NCBI RefSeq assembly: GCF_019603315.1
Contig: NZ_CP080649.1
Coordinates: 3,563,436 to 3,627,435, forward strand
Source of the DNA: Ruficoccus sp. ZRK36
GTDB taxonomy: Bacteria > Verrucomicrobiota > Verrucomicrobiia > Opitutales > Cerasicoccaceae
Reading direction: 5' to 3'
DNA: 64,000 nucleotides
Numbering within the stretch: position 1 is the stretch's first letter; each line of letters begins with the position of its first letter. Below are positions 1-10,919 of the stretch, piece after piece. The notes beneath the pieces were generated by a model that was not told the DNA's origin, did no database searches, and saw nothing but the letters and a program-made list of their open reading frames with translations. The translations under genes and the position numbers were made by a program.

Positions 1-350
1 ATTTCGATAATCGTGTTGCGCGAGTCGCTCGGGTCGGGCGGCAGCATGGCGAGCAGGAGCTCTTCACGCTTGGCGGCCAGCTCTTCTTCCAGCCCGGCGA
101 TTTCCTCCTCGGCCAGTTCCTTAAGCTCGGCATCAGCATCGGGGTCACCGATCAAGGCGCGGTTTCCCGCCAGGTCGTCCTCGAGCTTGGCCGCGGCATC
201 ATACATCCCGATGATCTCGCTCAAGCGGGTATGCTCACGCCCGAGCTCGGCGGCCTTGCGCTGGTCGGAGAAAAAGTCCGGCTCGGCCATCTTGGCGTCG
301 AGTTCTTCCTTGCGGGTGCGAAACGGTGCGATGTCGGGGATGCCTTCCAT
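1..350 (-). CDS. prfA: Peptide chain release factor 1, N-terminal part (cut by window edge)
   Basis: RF1 recognises UAA and UAG stop codons and triggers release of the finished protein on the ribosome. Reading the minus strand from the ATG at 348-350 gives about 116 residues beginning MEGIPDIAPFRTRKEELDAK. A long charged helical region follows, then LLLAMLPPDPSDSRNTIIE, which matches the end of the RF1/RF2 coiled N-terminal domain just before the conserved GTGGDEA region. The C-terminal two thirds, including the codon-recognition loop and GGQ motif, lie beyond the left edge, so the RF1 versus RF2 choice rests on the N-terminal pattern. The DPSDSRN signature favours RF1. Confidence 0.85.
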   Translation of the reverse strand, partial: MEGIPDIAPFRTRKEELDAKMAEPDFFSDQRKAAELGREHTRLSEIIGMYDAAAKLEDDLAGNRALIGDPDADAELKELAEEEIAGLEEELAAKREELLLAMLPPDPSDSRNTIIE

Positions 351-414
351 AGGTTTTGTAAACTCCCCATCGCCGCAAAGCCCGCCCCCAAAGACAAGGC
401 TAAAGATGGACGAC

Positions 415-615
415 TCAGGCGTTAACCATCTCGTGGTATGCGCCGGAGAGGGTGAAAAGGATCACGCACACCACAAAGATAATCAAACAGAGCCAGGCAA
501 TGGCGGGGCGCTCCTGTGCTTTTCCGCCAAACAGATTGGTCCCCATGAGGACGTAGCCGACAACGAATGCCAAGACTCCGCCCACGACCGCACCTGCCAA
601 CGCTCCAGCAATCAT
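415..615 (-). CDS. Small two-helix membrane protein, unknown function
   Basis: This encodes 66 residues with two strongly hydrophobic stretches: residues 1-28, rich in Gly/Ala/Val, and about 39-58, LCLIIFVVCVILFTLSGAYH. They are separated by a short polar loop containing NLFGGKAQERP. It would be an inner-membrane hairpin protein. It lies 64 bp upstream of prfA on the same strand, so the two may be co-transcribed. I do not recognise a family. The codon use and hydrophobic pattern look coding, and the plus-strand frames across it look like shadows. Confidence 0.6.
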   Translation of the reverse strand: MIAGALAGAVVGGVLAFVVGYVLMGTNLFGGKAQERPAIAWLCLIIFVVCVILFTLSGAYHEMVNA

Positions 616-754
616 GATATATGTTTAATAATCATCCCCGGCGCTAACAACAAGCTGAATCGCCCGCCCAGCACACAACGCTCCCACTTCAAACATCCCA
701 GAAAAAACTTTGCCTCTTTGGGCCAATACCGCGAATCTGCTCTCCAATCACGCG

Positions 755-1789
755 ATGACGTCTTCAACCAACAAGCTGAACAACCGTAACGTGGTGGCGG
801 TGGTCTGGGACTTCGACAAGACCCTGACCCCCGGCTACATGCAGGCGCCGATCTTCGAGCGCTACGGGATCGACGAGGAGCACTTCTGGGCCGAGGTTAA
901 CGCCCTGCCCGACATTTACGCCAAGCGCGGCCTCACCGTCTCCCGCGAGACGGTCTACCTCAACCACCTGCTCAGCTTCATCAAGAACGGCCCCCTCAAG
1001 GGACTGCAAAACTGCCACCTGAACGAGTTGGGCGGGCAAATCCCGTTTTTCCCCGGGCTGCCGGAGTTTTTCGGGCAGTTAAAGGAGTTCGCCACCTCGA
1101 AGCCGGACTATAAAAAGCACGAGATTCGCCTGGAGCACTACATCATCAGCACGGGCCTGGCCGAGATGATCCGCGGCAGCAAGATCGCCAGCGCGGTGGA
1201 CGGCATTTTCGCCTGCGAGCTGATCGAGTGCCCCCTGCCGCCCTACTTCAGCCGCCAGGATGAGCTGCAGATCCAGACGGACTTCGAGATCAGCCAGATC
1301 GGCGTCATCGTGGATAACACGATCAAGACCCGCTACCTGTTCGAGATCAACAAGGGCTCCAACAAAAACCCGGCCATCAACGTCAACGCCAAGATGGCCC
1401 AGGAAGACCGCCGCGTGCCCTTCTCGAACATGATTTACATCGCCGACGGCCCCAGCGACGTGCCCTGCTTCGCCGTCGTCCGCAAGGCCGGGGGCAAAAC
1501 CTTTGCCGTGTACAACCCCGAGAGCGAGGCCGAGTTCGCGCAAAACGACCGCCTCTGCGAGGACGGGCGCGTCCACAACTACGGCCCCGCCGACTACACC
1601 CCCGGCTCCCCCACCGCCCGCTGGCTGCGCCTGCAGGTGGCCAAGATTTGCGACCGCATCGTCGAAGAGCAGGAGGACCTGCTCGCCCGCCGTGTCAAAC
1701 AGCCCCCGCGTCACCTGCACCGTGACGACGACGGCGACCCCGCCCCCGAATCCCCCGCCCCCCAGCCCGAGCTGCACCTGGAGCAGTAG
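755..1789 (+). CDS. HAD-superfamily hydrolase
   Basis: A predicted haloacid-dehalogenase-type phosphatase of 344 residues. HAD motif I is near the N-terminus, [15 protein letters not shown], with the DxD nucleophile and acid/base pair. Motif IV appears as DGPSDVPCF at about two thirds of the length. Between them lies a large cap region. The C-terminus is a Pro/Glu/Asp-rich tail of about 40 residues that is probably disordered. An upstream in-frame ATG at 710 would add 15 residues without motif content, so the ATG at 755 is preferred. Substrate is unknown. The motif layout resembles phosphoserine-phosphatase-like HADs, but no specific role can be assigned. It starts 140 bp from the divergent small membrane gene. 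Confidence 0.8.
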   Translation: MTSSTNKLNNRNVVAVVWDFDKTLTPGYMQAPIFERYGIDEEHFWAEVNALPDIYAKRGLTVSRETVYLNHLLSFIKNGPLKGLQNCHLNELGGQIPFFPGLPEFFGQLKEFATSKPDYKKHEIRLEHYIISTGLAEMIRGSKIASAVDGIFACELIECPLPPYFSRQDELQIQTDFEISQIGVIVDNTIKTRYLFEINKGSNKNPAINVNAKMAQEDRRVPFSNMIYIADGPSDVPCFAVVRKAGGKTFAVYNPESEAEFAQNDRLCEDGRVHNYGPADYTPGSPTARWLRLQVAKICDRIVEEQEDLLARRVKQPPRHLHRDDDGDPAPESPAPQPELHLEQ

Positions 1790-1872
1790 AGTGCTGGCGT
1801 TAAAATTATTGCGCCCCCTACTGCTGGTACGGCAGCAGGAGCGCCTCATTACGTATTCTCATTCGAATGAGA

Positions 1873-1993
1873 CTCACACGGAGGCACAGGGGCACGGAGA
1901 TTTAATCTCGATTGAGATAACCTTGGTGTTGAGCGGTGGCGACTTCGGCGGGGCGCTGGGCTTATCGGGCTTTCCACTGTGCCTCCGTGTGAG
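1873..1993. repeat. Palindromic intergenic element, CACGGAGGCAC family
   Basis: Two perfect 17-bp arms (1873-1889 and 1977-1993; core CACACGGAGGCACAG) flank an 87-nt interior that carries its own small hairpin, ATCTCGATTGAGAT, at 1905-1918. The same core recurs as a tighter palindrome at 8719-8788, and diverged relatives lie near 21.4 and 24.6 kb. The rest of the 594-bp gap between the HAD gene and gltB holds no convincing gene. Its right half carries the promoter candidate listed separately. Confidence 0.8.
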
Positions 1994-2159
1994 AAATCTT
2001 CCGGCGAGCGTGGCGAGAAAACCGGGAATAGACAGGGCATCGCACGCTGGCCCAGTCGGCCATCCTGCGGACTGGGATTTGCCCATGGCCCTTAGCACGG
2101 ATCGCGCCGAATCCCCGCCTGGGGGTTATTTTTGCCCCTTGGCAAGGTCTCTAAACCCT

Positions 2160-2175
2160 TGGCATAGCGAGTGCT
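2160..2175 (+). promoter_or_regulatory. Candidate sigma-54 (-24/-12) promoter for gltB
   Basis: TGGCATAGCGAGTGCT has GG at 2161-2162 and GC at 2173-2174, with the exact 10-nt spacing of RpoN promoters (consensus TGGCAC-N5-TTGCA/T). Only two consensus positions deviate. Transcription would start near 2186 and give a leader of about 200 nt before gltB. Nitrogen-regulated glutamate synthase is a sensible target. An rpoN gene or an enhancer site was not seen in the window, so this is a pattern match only. Confidence 0.4.
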
Positions 2176-2383
2176 TAACAACCCTATAAATAAAAAATTT
2201 GCATTTCCGTCTCCGACGTCCAATTTTACTCCGCTCGCGAGGGAAAGGTGTCTGGCTTCTCCATTCCATGAATGGCCGGGGTGGCCCGTACTCCCGTTTC
2301 CCGCCGCGGAAAACTTTCCACAGCTCGCCCGCCTACGGCGGAGGGCATCTATGACCTCTTAACCCAGTATTATAAACACGCGT

Positions 2384-5300
2384 ATGGCAAATCGTCCGAA
2401 CACGGAATTTGGCTGGCCCGACAAGCAGGGCCTGTTCGACCCTTCGCGGGAAAAAGACTCCTGTGGTGTCGGCTTCGTCTGCCACCTCAAGGGGCAGCGT
2501 TCTCACCAGATCATCGAGGACGCGATCGAGATGAACAACCACATGATCCACCGCGGTGCCTGCGGCTGCGAGCCGGACACCGGTGACGGTGCGGGGATCT
2601 TTGTGCAGGTACCGGACAAATTCCTGCGACGCGAAATGGCCGCCAAGGGCGTCAAGCTGCCCGAAGAGGGCCAGTATGGCGTGGGCATTTTCTTCCTCTC
2701 TCCCGAGACTCCTGAGCGCAGCGCTGCCAAGGAAGTCTGTGAGCAGATCATCAACGCCGAAGGCCAGAAGCTGCTGGGCTGGCGCCGCGTGCCGGTGGAC
2801 AGCTCCATCCTGGGTAAGACCTCCAAGAGCTACGAGCCGGTCATGGAGCAGATCTTTATCAAGCGCTCGGCCGACATCACCGACGACATCGAGTGGGAGC
2901 GTAAGCTCTACATCATCCGTCGCCGCATCCACTACGCGATCCGCCACAACGACGTGACCGTCGCCAGCAAGCACCACAATGCCGTGCTTTCGGACAATCA
3001 GGTGGCCTTCCCCGGCGCCGAGTTCTTCTTCATCGTCAGCCTCTCGGCCCGCACGATGATCTATAAGGGTATGCTCACCCCCGAGCAGATCAGCCCCTAT
3101 TTCCACGACCTGCACGACAAGGATTTCGAGTCCGCGCTGGCCATTGTGCACTCGCGCTTCTCGACCAACACCTTCCCGAGCTGGCCGCGTGCCCACCCGA
3201 ACCGCTTCATGTCGCACAACGGCGAGATCAACACGGTCATGGGCAACGTCAACTTCATGAAGGCCCGCCAGGCCCAGTGTAAGAGCGACATCTTCGGCAA
3301 GGAGCTCAAGAAGGTCTTCCCCGTGATCAACGAGGACGGCTCCGACTCGGCCCGTTTTGACAACGTGCTGGAGTTCCTCCACATGACCGGCCGCAGCCTG
3401 CCGCACGCGGTCATGATGATGATTCCTGAGCCCTGGGAAAAGCACGAGGCGATGTCCCCGGAAAAGAAGGCGTTCTACGAATACCACGCCTGCATGATGG
3501 AGCCCTGGGATGGCCCGGCCTCGATCACCTTCTCCGACGGCACCGTGGTCGGCGCTTCGCTCGACCGTAACGGCCTGCGCCCCTCGCGCTTCTACGTCAC
3601 CAATGACGACCGCGTCATCATGGCCTCTGAAGTGGGCACCGTCCACATCGACCCGAAGATCGTGGTCAAGAAGGGCCGCCTGCAACCGGGCCGCATGTTC
3701 CTGGTGGACACCCGCGAAGGCCGCATCATCGGCGACGAGGAGCTCAAGCAGCAAATCGCCACCGCTCAGCCCTACGGTGAGTGGTTGAAGGAAAACCGCC
3801 TTTTCCTCGAAGACCTGCCTGTCCCCGCCGAGGTCCCCGGCGTCGAGCACGAGACCGTGCTGGAGCGCCAGCGCGCCTTTGGCTACACCTACGAGGACCT
3901 GCGCTTCATCCTCGGGCCCATGGCCACCAACGGCGTCCAGCCCATCGGGTCGATGGGGACGGATATCCCGCTGGCCGTACTCTCGAACAAGTCGAAGTTC
4001 CTCTACGACTACTTTAAGCAGATCTTTGCCCAGGTCACCAACCCGGCGCTCGACTGTATCCGTGAGGAGCTCATCACCGCGACCGAGACCTTTATCGGCT
4101 CCGAGGGCAACCTGCTCGACCCGAAGCCCGAGAGCTGCCGCATGATCCGCCTGCACAGCCCGCTGATCAACAACAAGCAGCTCGAAACCCTCCGTCAGGT
4201 CGACAAGCCCGGCTTCAAGGCCGACACGCTGGAAATGACCTACAAGGCCAAGTCCGGCGGTAAGGGCCTCGAAAAGGCGCTCGAAAAGCTCTTCACTAAG
4301 GCCGACAAGGCCATCAAGCAAGGGGTGAACATCCTCGTGCTCTCGGACCGCGAAATCGGCCCCGACGCCGCCCCGATCCCGGCCCTGCTGGCCGTCGGCG
4401 GCCTGCACCACCACCTCGTGCGCCAGGGTACCCGCACAAAGGTTTCCATCATCCTCGAATCCGGCGAACCGCGCGAAGTGCACCACTTCGCCGTCCTGCT
4501 CGGCTACGGGGTGGACGCCGTTTGCCCGTACATGGCCTTCGAGACCATCTACGACATGATCGCTCAGGACATGCTCGACATGGACTTCGAGAAGGCGGTC
4601 TACAACTACCTGAAGGGTGCCATCAAGGGCGTGGTCAAGACCATGGCCAAGATGGGCATCTCCACCGTGGCCAGCTACCGCGGCGCGCAGATCTTCGAAG
4701 CCGTCGGCCTGAACAGCTCGGTCATCCAGAAGTACTTCTGCGGCACTGCCAGCCGTATCGAGGGCATTGGCATCGACGTCATCGCCGAGGAGGTCGCCCA
4801 GCGCCATACCAGCGCCTACCCGGACCGCCACATCGAGGACGCGGACGCCGCGCTCGACCCCGGCGGCAAGTACCAGTGGCGCCGTAACGGTGAGTACCAC
4901 CTCTTCAACCCGAAGACGATCCACACCCTCCAGAAGGCCGTCCGCACGGGCGACTTCAAGACCTTCCAGGAGTACACGAGCCTCGTTAACGACCAGACCG
5001 AGAACCTCGCCACCCTGCGCGGGCTGATGAAGTTCAAGCTGGACGACCGCGAGCCCGTTTCGATCGAAGAGGTCGAGCCGGTCGAGGCCATCATGAAGCG
5101 CTTCAAGACCGGGGCCATGTCCTACGGGTCCATTTCCAAGGAAGCCCACGAGACGCTCGCCATCGCCATGAACCGTGTCGGCGGTAAGTCCAACACCGGT
5201 GAAGGTGGCGAAGACCCCGAGCGTTTCAAGCCCCTGCCCAACGGTGACAGCAAGCGCTCCGCCATCAAGCAGGTCGCTTCGGGCCGTTTCGGTGTGACCA

Positions 5301-7063
5301 GCGAGTACCTCGTCAACTCTGACGAAATCCAGATCAAGGTCTCCCAGGGTGCCAAGCCCGGCGAGGGCGGCGAGCTGCCCGGCGCCAAGGTCTACCCGTG
5401 GGTCGCCAAGGTCCGTCACTCCACTCCGGGTGTGGGGCTCGTTTCGCCTCCGCCGCACCACGACATTTACTCCATTGAGGACCTCGCGGAGCTCATCCAC
5501 GACCTGAAGAACGCCAACGTCGGCGCGCGGGTCAACGTGAAGCTCGTGGCCGAGGTGGGCGTGGGTACGATCGCCGCTGGCGTGGCCAAGGGCCATGCCG
5601 ACGTCATCCTGATCTCCGGTCATGATGGCGGCACCGGTGCCTCTCCCCTCTCCTCCATTTACAACGCCGGTGTCCCGTGGGAACTGGGCTTGGCCGAGAC
5701 CAACCAGATCCTGCTGCTGAACAACCTGCGCAGCCGCGTCGTACTCGAAACCGACGGCCAGATGAAGACCGGCCGCGACATCGTCGTGGGCGCGCTCCTG
5801 GGCGCTGAGGAGTTTGGCTTTGCCACAGCTCCGCTCGTCACCATGGGCTGCCTGATGATGCGCGTCTGCCAGAAGAACACCTGCCCGGTCGGCGTCGCCA
5901 CCCAGAACCCGAAGCTGCGCGAAAAGTTCCAGGGTAAGCCCGAGCATGTGGTCAACTTCATGACCTTCATTGCCGAGGAAATCCGCCAGATCATGGCGGA
6001 GCTTGGCTTCCGCACCTTCAACGAAATGATCGGGCGCGTCGATCTGCTCGACACCCGTGATGCGGTTGACCACTGGAAGGCCAAGGGCATCGACCTGACC
6101 TCTGTCTTCCACCGCCCGGACGTCGGCCCCGAAGTCGGCCACTTCTGCCAGATGAAGCAGGACCACGGCCTCGACGTGGCCCTCGACAACACCCACCTGC
6201 TCAAGCTCTGCAAGCCTGCGCTGGAGAAGGGCGAAAAGGTCCGCGTGGACCTGCCTATCGTCAACATCAACCGCGTGGTGGGCACCATCACCGGCAGCGA
6301 GCTGACTCGCCGCTGGGGCGCCGAAGGGCTGCCGGAGGACACCATCTGGATGCACTTCAGCGGCAGCGCCGGTCAGAGCCTCGGTGCCTTTGCCCCGAAG
6401 GGCATGACCTTCGAGCTGGAGGGCGATACCAACGACTACCTCGGCAAGGGACTCTCCGGAGCCAAGGTGATTGTTTACCCGCCCAAGGGCTCGGCCTTCA
6501 AGGCCCACGAGAACATCATCACCGGTAATGTCGCCTTCTACGGCGCCACCCTCGGGCACGCCTACGTCAGCGGTGTGGCCGGCGAGCGCTTCTGCGTCCG
6601 CAACTCCGGCGTCAAGGCTGTGATCGAAGGCGTGGGCGACCACGGCTGCGAATACATGACCGGCGGCCAGGTGATCGTACTCGGTAAGACCGGCCGCAAC
6701 TTCGCCGCAGGTATGTCCGGTGGCGTGGCCTACGTCTACGACGAGGACGAGCTGTTCTCCGACCGCCTGAACCACGACATGGTCAACCTCTACAAGCTGG
6801 TCGAATGTGACGATACCGAGATCGCAGCCGTTAAGGCCGAGATCGAAAAGCACGTCGCCTACACCGGCTCCGAGCGTGGCAAGCAAATCCTCGACAACTG
6901 GGACACCGAGGTGGCCAAGTTTGGCAAGGTCATGCCGCGTGACTACGAGCGCATGCTCAACTGCTTCAAGAAAGTCGAAGAGCAAGGCCTCTCCGGCGAT
7001 GAAGCGGCCATGGCTGCCTTCGAAGAAAACCTCAATGACCTCTCCCGCGTCGGCGGCAACTAA
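2384..7063 (+). CDS. gltB: Glutamate synthase large (alpha) subunit
   Basis: It makes glutamate from glutamine and 2-oxoglutarate in the cytoplasm, as the large subunit of NADPH-GOGAT. The 1559 residues match the usual length. The class II glutaminase nucleophile is Cys27 in KDSCGVGF, implying removal of a 26-residue propeptide. The glutaminase domain runs to about residue 430, followed by a central domain and then the FMN-binding synthase domain at about 850-1220. Cys1156, Cys1162 and Cys1167 ([12 protein letters not shown]) are the [3Fe-4S] ligands. A C-terminal Gly-rich beta-helix domain follows at about 1280-1500. gltD starts 20 bp downstream, so the two form an operon. A sigma-54-like promoter lies about 200 bp upstream. 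Confidence 0.98.
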   Translation: MANRPNTEFGWPDKQGLFDPSREKDSCGVGFVCHLKGQRSHQIIEDAIEMNNHMIHRGACGCEPDTGDGAGIFVQVPDKFLRREMAAKGVKLPEEGQYGVGIFFLSPETPERSAAKEVCEQIINAEGQKLLGWRRVPVDSSILGKTSKSYEPVMEQIFIKRSADITDDIEWERKLYIIRRRIHYAIRHNDVTVASKHHNAVLSDNQVAFPGAEFFFIVSLSARTMIYKGMLTPEQISPYFHDLHDKDFESALAIVHSRFSTNTFPSWPRAHPNRFMSHNGEINTVMGNVNFMKARQAQCKSDIFGKELKKVFPVINEDGSDSARFDNVLEFLHMTGRSLPHAVMMMIPEPWEKHEAMSPEKKAFYEYHACMMEPWDGPASITFSDGTVVGASLDRNGLRPSRFYVTNDDRVIMASEVGTVHIDPKIVVKKGRLQPGRMFLVDTREGRIIGDEELKQQIATAQPYGEWLKENRLFLEDLPVPAEVPGVEHETVLERQRAFGYTYEDLRFILGPMATNGVQPIGSMGTDIPLAVLSNKSKFLYDYFKQIFAQVTNPALDCIREELITATETFIGSEGNLLDPKPESCRMIRLHSPLINNKQLETLRQVDKPGFKADTLEMTYKAKSGGKGLEKALEKLFTKADKAIKQGVNILVLSDREIGPDAAPIPALLAVGGLHHHLVRQGTRTKVSIILESGEPREVHHFAVLLGYGVDAVCPYMAFETIYDMIAQDMLDMDFEKAVYNYLKGAIKGVVKTMAKMGISTVASYRGAQIFEAVGLNSSVIQKYFCGTASRIEGIGIDVIAEEVAQRHTSAYPDRHIEDADAALDPGGKYQWRRNGEYHLFNPKTIHTLQKAVRTGDFKTFQEYTSLVNDQTENLATLRGLMKFKLDDREPVSIEEVEPVEAIMKRFKTGAMSYGSISKEAHETLAIAMNRVGGKSNTGEGGEDPERFKPLPNGDSKRSAIKQVASGRFGVTSEYLVNSDEIQIKVSQGAKPGEGGELPGAKVYPWVAKVRHSTPGVGLVSPPPHHDIYSIEDLAELIHDLKNANVGARVNVKLVAEVGVGTIAAGVAKGHADVILISGHDGGTGASPLSSIYNAGVPWELGLAETNQILLLNNLRSRVVLETDGQMKTGRDIVVGALLGAEEFGFATAPLVTMGCLMMRVCQKNTCPVGVATQNPKLREKFQGKPEHVVNFMTFIAEEIRQIMAELGFRTFNEMIGRVDLLDTRDAVDHWKAKGIDLTSVFHRPDVGPEVGHFCQMKQDHGLDVALDNTHLLKLCKPALEKGEKVRVDLPIVNINRVVGTITGSELTRRWGAEGLPEDTIWMHFSGSAGQSLGAFAPKGMTFELEGDTNDYLGKGLSGAKVIVYPPKGSAFKAHENIITGNVAFYGATLGHAYVSGVAGERFCVRNSGVKAVIEGVGDHGCEYMTGGQVIVLGKTGRNFAAGMSGGVAYVYDEDELFSDRLNHDMVNLYKLVECDDTEIAAVKAEIEKHVAYTGSERGKQILDNWDTEVAKFGKVMPRDYERMLNCFKKVEEQGLSGDEAAMAAFEENLNDLSRVGGN

Positions 7064-7083
7064 ACCATCTGATTCTTTGACCC

Positions 7084-8574
7084 ATGGGTAAACCTACCGG
7101 ATTCCTGGAAATCGAACGGCAAACCATTGCCGAACTACCGCCGCTGGAGCGGATCAAGAACTGGGACGAGTTCAAGGAACATCCCTCCGACGAGCACCTG
7201 AACAAGCAGGGAGCACGCTGCATGGACTGCGGCACCCCCTTCTGCCACACGGGGCACCTCGTCAGCGGTATGGCCTCGGGCTGTCCCATTAACAACCTGA
7301 TCCCGGAGTGGAACGACCTGGTCTTCCGCAACCGCTGGCGCGAGGCGCTCGACCGGCTGCACAAGACCAACAACTTCCCGGAGTTCACCGGGCGCGTCTG
7401 CCCCGCCCCGTGCGAAGGCTCCTGCGTGCTCGGCTCCATCGAGCCTCCCGTCACAATCAAGAACATCGAGAACTCGATCGTAGACAAGGGCTGGGACGAA
7501 GGCTGGATCAAGCCCAGTGCCCCGAAGAAGCGCACGGGTAAGAAGGTCGCCGTCGTCGGCTCCGGCCCTGCCGGTCTGGCCTGCGCCGACCAGCTTAACC
7601 AGGCCGGGCACGAGGTCACCGTTTACGAGCGTGCAGACCGCGTGGGCGGCCTGCTCATGTACGGCATCCCGAACATGAAGCTCGATAAGCGCAACGTCGT
7701 GCTGCGCCGCGCCAAGCTGCTCGAAGACGAGGGCGTGACATTCGTCACCGGCACCGAGATCGGCAAGGACCTCCCGGCCAAGAAGCTGATGAAGGACTTT
7801 GACGCCGTCGTGCTGTGCACCGGCGCTACCAAGCCGCGTGACCTGCCCATCCCCGGCCGCGAGCTCAAGGGCGTTCACTTCGCGATGGAGTTCCTCACCG
7901 GGAACACCAAGCACCTGCTCGACTCTGACTTCAACGGCAGCCTGCCCGAGATCAACGCCAAGGGTAAGGACGTCGTGGTCATCGGCGGTGGTGACACCGG
8001 CACCGACTGCGTCGGCACCTCTATCCGCCACGGCTGCAAGAGCGTGATCCAGCTTGAGATCATGCCCAAGCCCCCGATGGAGCGTCAGCCGAACAACCCC
8101 TGGCCCGAATGGCCCAAGGTCTACAAGATGGACTACGGCCAGGAAGAAGCCGCTGCGATTCAGGGTGAAGACCCGCGTCAGTATCTGGTTATGTCCGAGC
8201 GTTTCCTCGACGACGGAAACGGCAACCTGACCGGCATCGAGATCGTGAACATCGAATGGGGTAAGGACGATCAGGGACGCTTCGTGCCGAAGAAGCTCGA
8301 CGACACCCGCCGCACCATCCCCGCTCAGCTCGCGACTCTCGCCATGGGCTTCCTCGGGCCGGAGCAGGTGATCGCCGAAGAGCTTGGCCTCGATACCGAC
8401 CCGCGCTCGAACTTCCTCGCTGAGCACAACAAGCACACCACCTCCGTCAAGGGCGTCTTCGCCGCTGGTGACTGTCGTCGCGGCCAAAGCCTCGTCGTCT
8501 GGGCCATCAATGAGGGTCGTGCCGCCGCCCGCGAGTGCGATAAGTACCTCATGGGTGTCACCCAGCTCCCCTAG
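7084..8574 (+). CDS. gltD: Glutamate synthase small (beta) subunit
   Basis: This 496-residue FAD protein takes electrons from NADPH and passes them through Fe-S clusters to GltB. The N-terminal ferredoxin-like region (about 35-125) has the Cys patterns [15 protein letters not shown] and CPAPCEGSC that bind the [4Fe-4S] centres. FAD binding is indicated by [17 protein letters not shown] near residue 155 and [18 protein letters not shown] near the C-terminus. The NADPH site is [13 protein letters not shown] near residue 298. It follows gltB by 20 bp and is followed by an intrinsic terminator at 8681. Length and motifs are standard for the family. Confidence 0.98.
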   Translation: MGKPTGFLEIERQTIAELPPLERIKNWDEFKEHPSDEHLNKQGARCMDCGTPFCHTGHLVSGMASGCPINNLIPEWNDLVFRNRWREALDRLHKTNNFPEFTGRVCPAPCEGSCVLGSIEPPVTIKNIENSIVDKGWDEGWIKPSAPKKRTGKKVAVVGSGPAGLACADQLNQAGHEVTVYERADRVGGLLMYGIPNMKLDKRNVVLRRAKLLEDEGVTFVTGTEIGKDLPAKKLMKDFDAVVLCTGATKPRDLPIPGRELKGVHFAMEFLTGNTKHLLDSDFNGSLPEINAKGKDVVVIGGGDTGTDCVGTSIRHGCKSVIQLEIMPKPPMERQPNNPWPEWPKVYKMDYGQEEAAAIQGEDPRQYLVMSERFLDDGNGNLTGIEIVNIEWGKDDQGRFVPKKLDDTRRTIPAQLATLAMGFLGPEQVIAEELGLDTDPRSNFLAEHNKHTTSVKGVFAAGDCRRGQSLVVWAINEGRAAARECDKYLMGVTQLP

Positions 8575-8640
8575 CAAGCGCTCGGCGCTTGACCCGGATG
8601 AGGGGCTTCGCCCCTACGGAGCCAGACAGGCTCCTACCCC
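8575..8640. repeat. Composite palindromic repeat after gltD
   Basis: Three small inverted repeats follow the gltD stop: CAAGCGCTCGGCGCTTG (8575-8591), AGGGGCTTCGCCCCT (8601-8615) and GGAGCC...GGCTCC (8618-8634). The first two have the same architecture as the elements at 26811-26871 and 39639-39703, a palindrome on the CAAACGC/GCGTTTG theme followed by a GGGGC-GCCCC hairpin. This appears to be a diverged copy of that intergenic repeat family. Confidence 0.65.
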
Positions 8641-8680
8641 GGCAACGGTGTAATCGAGACAAAGGTTAAAGCAAAATTTC

Positions 8681-8716
8681 AAAGCCGCAGCGCGTGTATC
8701 GCCTGCGGCTTTTTTA
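8681..8716 (+). terminator. Intrinsic terminator of gltBD
   Basis: AAAGCCGCAG (8681-8690) pairs with CTGCGGCTTT (8703-8712) around a 12-nt loop and runs into a T tract. It sits about 105 bp after the gltD stop. Confidence 0.8.
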
Positions 8717-8792
8717 TGCTCACACGGAGGCACTGAGGCGCAGAGTTTGGATTGGCATTTCCTCCGTGCCTCAGTGCCTCCGTGTGAGTCAT
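8716..8792. repeat. Palindromic element with perfect 21-bp arms
   Basis: The left arm at 8719-8739 is exactly complementary to the right arm at 8768-8788 (core CACACGGAGGCACTGAGGC). With one bulged base the pairing extends to ATG/CAT outside. The 28-nt interior holds an extra CCTCCGTGCC copy adjoining the right arm. It lies between the convergent gltD and kup genes and belongs to the same family as the 1873-1993 element. Confidence 0.85.
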
Positions 8793-8808
8793 AAAACGCC
8801 CCCCTCCC

Positions 8809-10755
8809 CTACAGAAACACCGGGTGGATGGTCTCGACCGCGCGTCGGGGCGGATATATAAAGTTCTCCTGCGTAGAGCGTGAATTGCGGGCGAGGAAAA
8901 GGAAGAGCGCCTTGAGCGGATACCACAGGGTGCGCGAGCGGGTGATAAAGACGCGCTCGCGGTTGAAGTGGAAGAGGACGTCGTCGATGTCGATCGCGCA
9001 GCCCACCTCGTCGTGCGCATAGCGCAGCAGCTCCAGCAGGTCCGGTTGCTCACGGTAGCCATAGCGGAAGGTGATCCGGAAAAACCCGTGATCGAGCTTT
9101 ACCATCTCTACGATGCGCCCGTGCTTGACCTTGGGCTTCACGTCGGGGATGGCCGTCAGCAGGATATTCTCCTCCCGCAGCACGTGGAAGAAGTTCATCT
9201 GGTCCTGCAGGGCAACGGGCACGTAGTTGTTGTCCGAGGTGAGAAAAATCGCCGTCCCCTTGATCGGCGTATAGGTCTGCTCAGGGAGCTTTTCCAGAAA
9301 ACTATCCATGGTCTCCTGCCGCTCGAAGAAAGAGGTCGTGATCGCCTTGCGGCCCATACGCCAGGTCAGCATGAGGATAAACAGACCACCCGCGATGAGC
9401 AGCGGATAGTAGGCACCGGAGAAGAACTTCAGGACATTCGAAGCGAGGAACGACAGGTCGATGACCCAGAACAGGGCCAGCAGCACCACGCTCCACCCCA
9501 GCCCCTTTTGCCAGACTTTGATGCGTACGTAGAAATACGCCAGTGAGGTAATCCCCATCGCCGCCGTCACCGCCATCCCGTAGGCCGCGGCCAGGCTCTC
9601 CGAGGTCTTAAACATGATGACCGTGACCACGCAGGCCACGCACAGCAGCAGGTTAACAATGGGCACGTAGATCTGGCCCTCGACCTGGCTGGAGGTGTGC
9701 ACGATGGGCAGATTTGGGCAGTAGCGCAGCTGGATCGCCTGCCGCGTCAGCGCAAAGACGCCCGAGATAACCGCCTGCGAGGCAATAACCGTCGCCACGG
9801 TCGCCAAGCCGACCAGCGTGTACGTCATCCAACCCTGCGGCACCATGCTGAAAAACAGGTTATCAGGCATCTTCGGGCTCCCCAGTGCGAGCGCCCCCTG
9901 CCCGAAGTAATTGAGCAGCAGGCCGGGCATCGCCACAAAGAGCCATCCGCGCTGGATCGCCTTGCGGCCAAAGTGCCCCATATCCACATAGAGCGCCTCC
10001 ACCCCGGTCACGCACAGCACGACACCCCCCAGCACCATCAGGGCCTGTGCCCGCTCGTGCCAGAGGAACTCCAGCGCATAGAGGGGGTTCACAGCCGCCA
10101 GAATCGTGTAACCATGGTTGAAGAGCTGCACGATGCCCAGTCCGCCCAGGACGATGAACCACAGCAACATGATCGGGCCAAAGGCTCTACCGATGCCCCC
10201 GGTGCCGAAACGCTGGATCGCGAACAGGGCGACCAGAATCCCCAGCGAGACCGGCACCACCAGGTGCCCCATATCCGGTCCGGCCACCTCCAGCCCCTCG
10301 ATGGCACTAAGCACGGAGATGGACGGCGTGATGACACCATCGCCCACCAGCAGCGCCGCCCCGAAGGCGATGAGCAAAAAGATGAACGGCGTGCGGCGGC
10401 CGACTTTCATTTTTTCCTCCAGCAGGGCATGCATGGAAAAGTCACCACCCTCCCCCTCATTATCGGCCTTCATGATGAAGAGCAGGTACTTGACGGTGAC
10501 CACGAGCATCAGCGTCCAGAAAAACAGGGAAACAATGCCGAGGATGGAGTTGCGCAAGCCATTCGGGTCGGCAAAGGCGACCGTGGCATTCATCGCGTAA
10601 AGGGGGCTCGTCCCGATGTCCCCAAAGACCACACCGAGCGCCGCGAGGGTCAGCCCGGCACGAAAGCCGTTGGCCTCGGTCGGTGCCTGGACCGGCGTTT
10701 GTGTTTCAGCCACGCCGTCGGTCGCCGGCTCCGATTGCCCCCCGTTGTTAGCCAT
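8809..10755 (-). CDS. kup: Kup-family potassium uptake transporter
   Basis: This 648-residue inner-membrane K+ transporter of the KUP/HAK/KT family takes up potassium, usually with protons. After a hydrophilic N-terminus of about 30 residues comes the family signature ALGVVFGDIGTSPLYAMNA. About twelve hydrophobic helices follow to about residue 470, and then a soluble C-terminal domain. GVITPSISVLSAIEGLEV and DMGHFGRKAIQRGW are further typical segments. Length is close to E. coli Kup (622). No c-di-AMP riboswitch could be recognised in the short upstream region. It stands alone on the minus strand. Confidence 0.96.
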   Translation of the reverse strand: MANNGGQSEPATDGVAETQTPVQAPTEANGFRAGLTLAALGVVFGDIGTSPLYAMNATVAFADPNGLRNSILGIVSLFFWTLMLVVTVKYLLFIMKADNEGEGGDFSMHALLEEKMKVGRRTPFIFLLIAFGAALLVGDGVITPSISVLSAIEGLEVAGPDMGHLVVPVSLGILVALFAIQRFGTGGIGRAFGPIMLLWFIVLGGLGIVQLFNHGYTILAAVNPLYALEFLWHERAQALMVLGGVVLCVTGVEALYVDMGHFGRKAIQRGWLFVAMPGLLLNYFGQGALALGSPKMPDNLFFSMVPQGWMTYTLVGLATVATVIASQAVISGVFALTRQAIQLRYCPNLPIVHTSSQVEGQIYVPIVNLLLCVACVVTVIMFKTSESLAAAYGMAVTAAMGITSLAYFYVRIKVWQKGLGWSVVLLALFWVIDLSFLASNVLKFFSGAYYPLLIAGGLFILMLTWRMGRKAITTSFFERQETMDSFLEKLPEQTYTPIKGTAIFLTSDNNYVPVALQDQMNFFHVLREENILLTAIPDVKPKVKHGRIVEMVKLDHGFFRITFRYGYREQPDLLELLRYAHDEVGCAIDIDDVLFHFNRERVFITRSRTLWYPLKALFLFLARNSRSTQENFIYPPRRAVETIHPVFL

Positions 10756-10804
10756 CCCCCTCAGACAAGATCACGCAAGCTCACAAGTCGAGCCTTAGGT
10801 GCGT

Positions 10805-10843
10805 GGCAGGACAAGTCCTGCACCTGTGATGCGCCCGCATCAC
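10805..10843. repeat. Intergenic repeat, CAGGAC-GTCCTG / GTGATGC-GCATCAC family
   Basis: Two adjacent inverted repeats, CAGGACAAGTCCTG and GTGATGCGCCCGCATCAC, are joined by CACCT. Close relatives are at 19355-19394 and 43515-43541, always between genes. Confidence 0.7.
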
Positions 10844-10853
10844 CTCCCAAAGC

Positions 10854-10885
10854 AAAAAGCCGCTCGGCGGACCGAACGGCTTTTT
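10854..10885 (-). terminator. Bidirectional-looking terminator after the glutaredoxin-like gene
   Basis: AAAAAGCCG (10854-10862) pairs with CGGCTTTTT (10877-10885), with an internal TCGG/CCGA extension. It lies 35 bp past the minus-strand gene ending at 10920. The A/T tracts on both sides would allow function in either direction. Confidence 0.75.
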
Positions 10886-10919
10886 GTGTCACCCCGTCTG
10901 GGGGACGGTGGCGAAAAGG

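Noticed and set aside
1790..2159. Short open frames in the gap before gltB
   Set aside because: They overlap the palindromic repeat and have no plausible start signals or protein features.
2333..6985. A 1550-codon open frame on the minus strand opposite gltB, and similar long frames opposite other genes
   Set aside because: They are side effects of high third-position GC in the real genes. The translations are low-complexity (Val/Leu/Gly/Asp/His-rich) with no recognisable domain.
10756..10853. c-di-AMP riboswitch before kup
   Set aside because: The region is under 100 bp, mostly an interspersed repeat, and lacks the conserved motifs.
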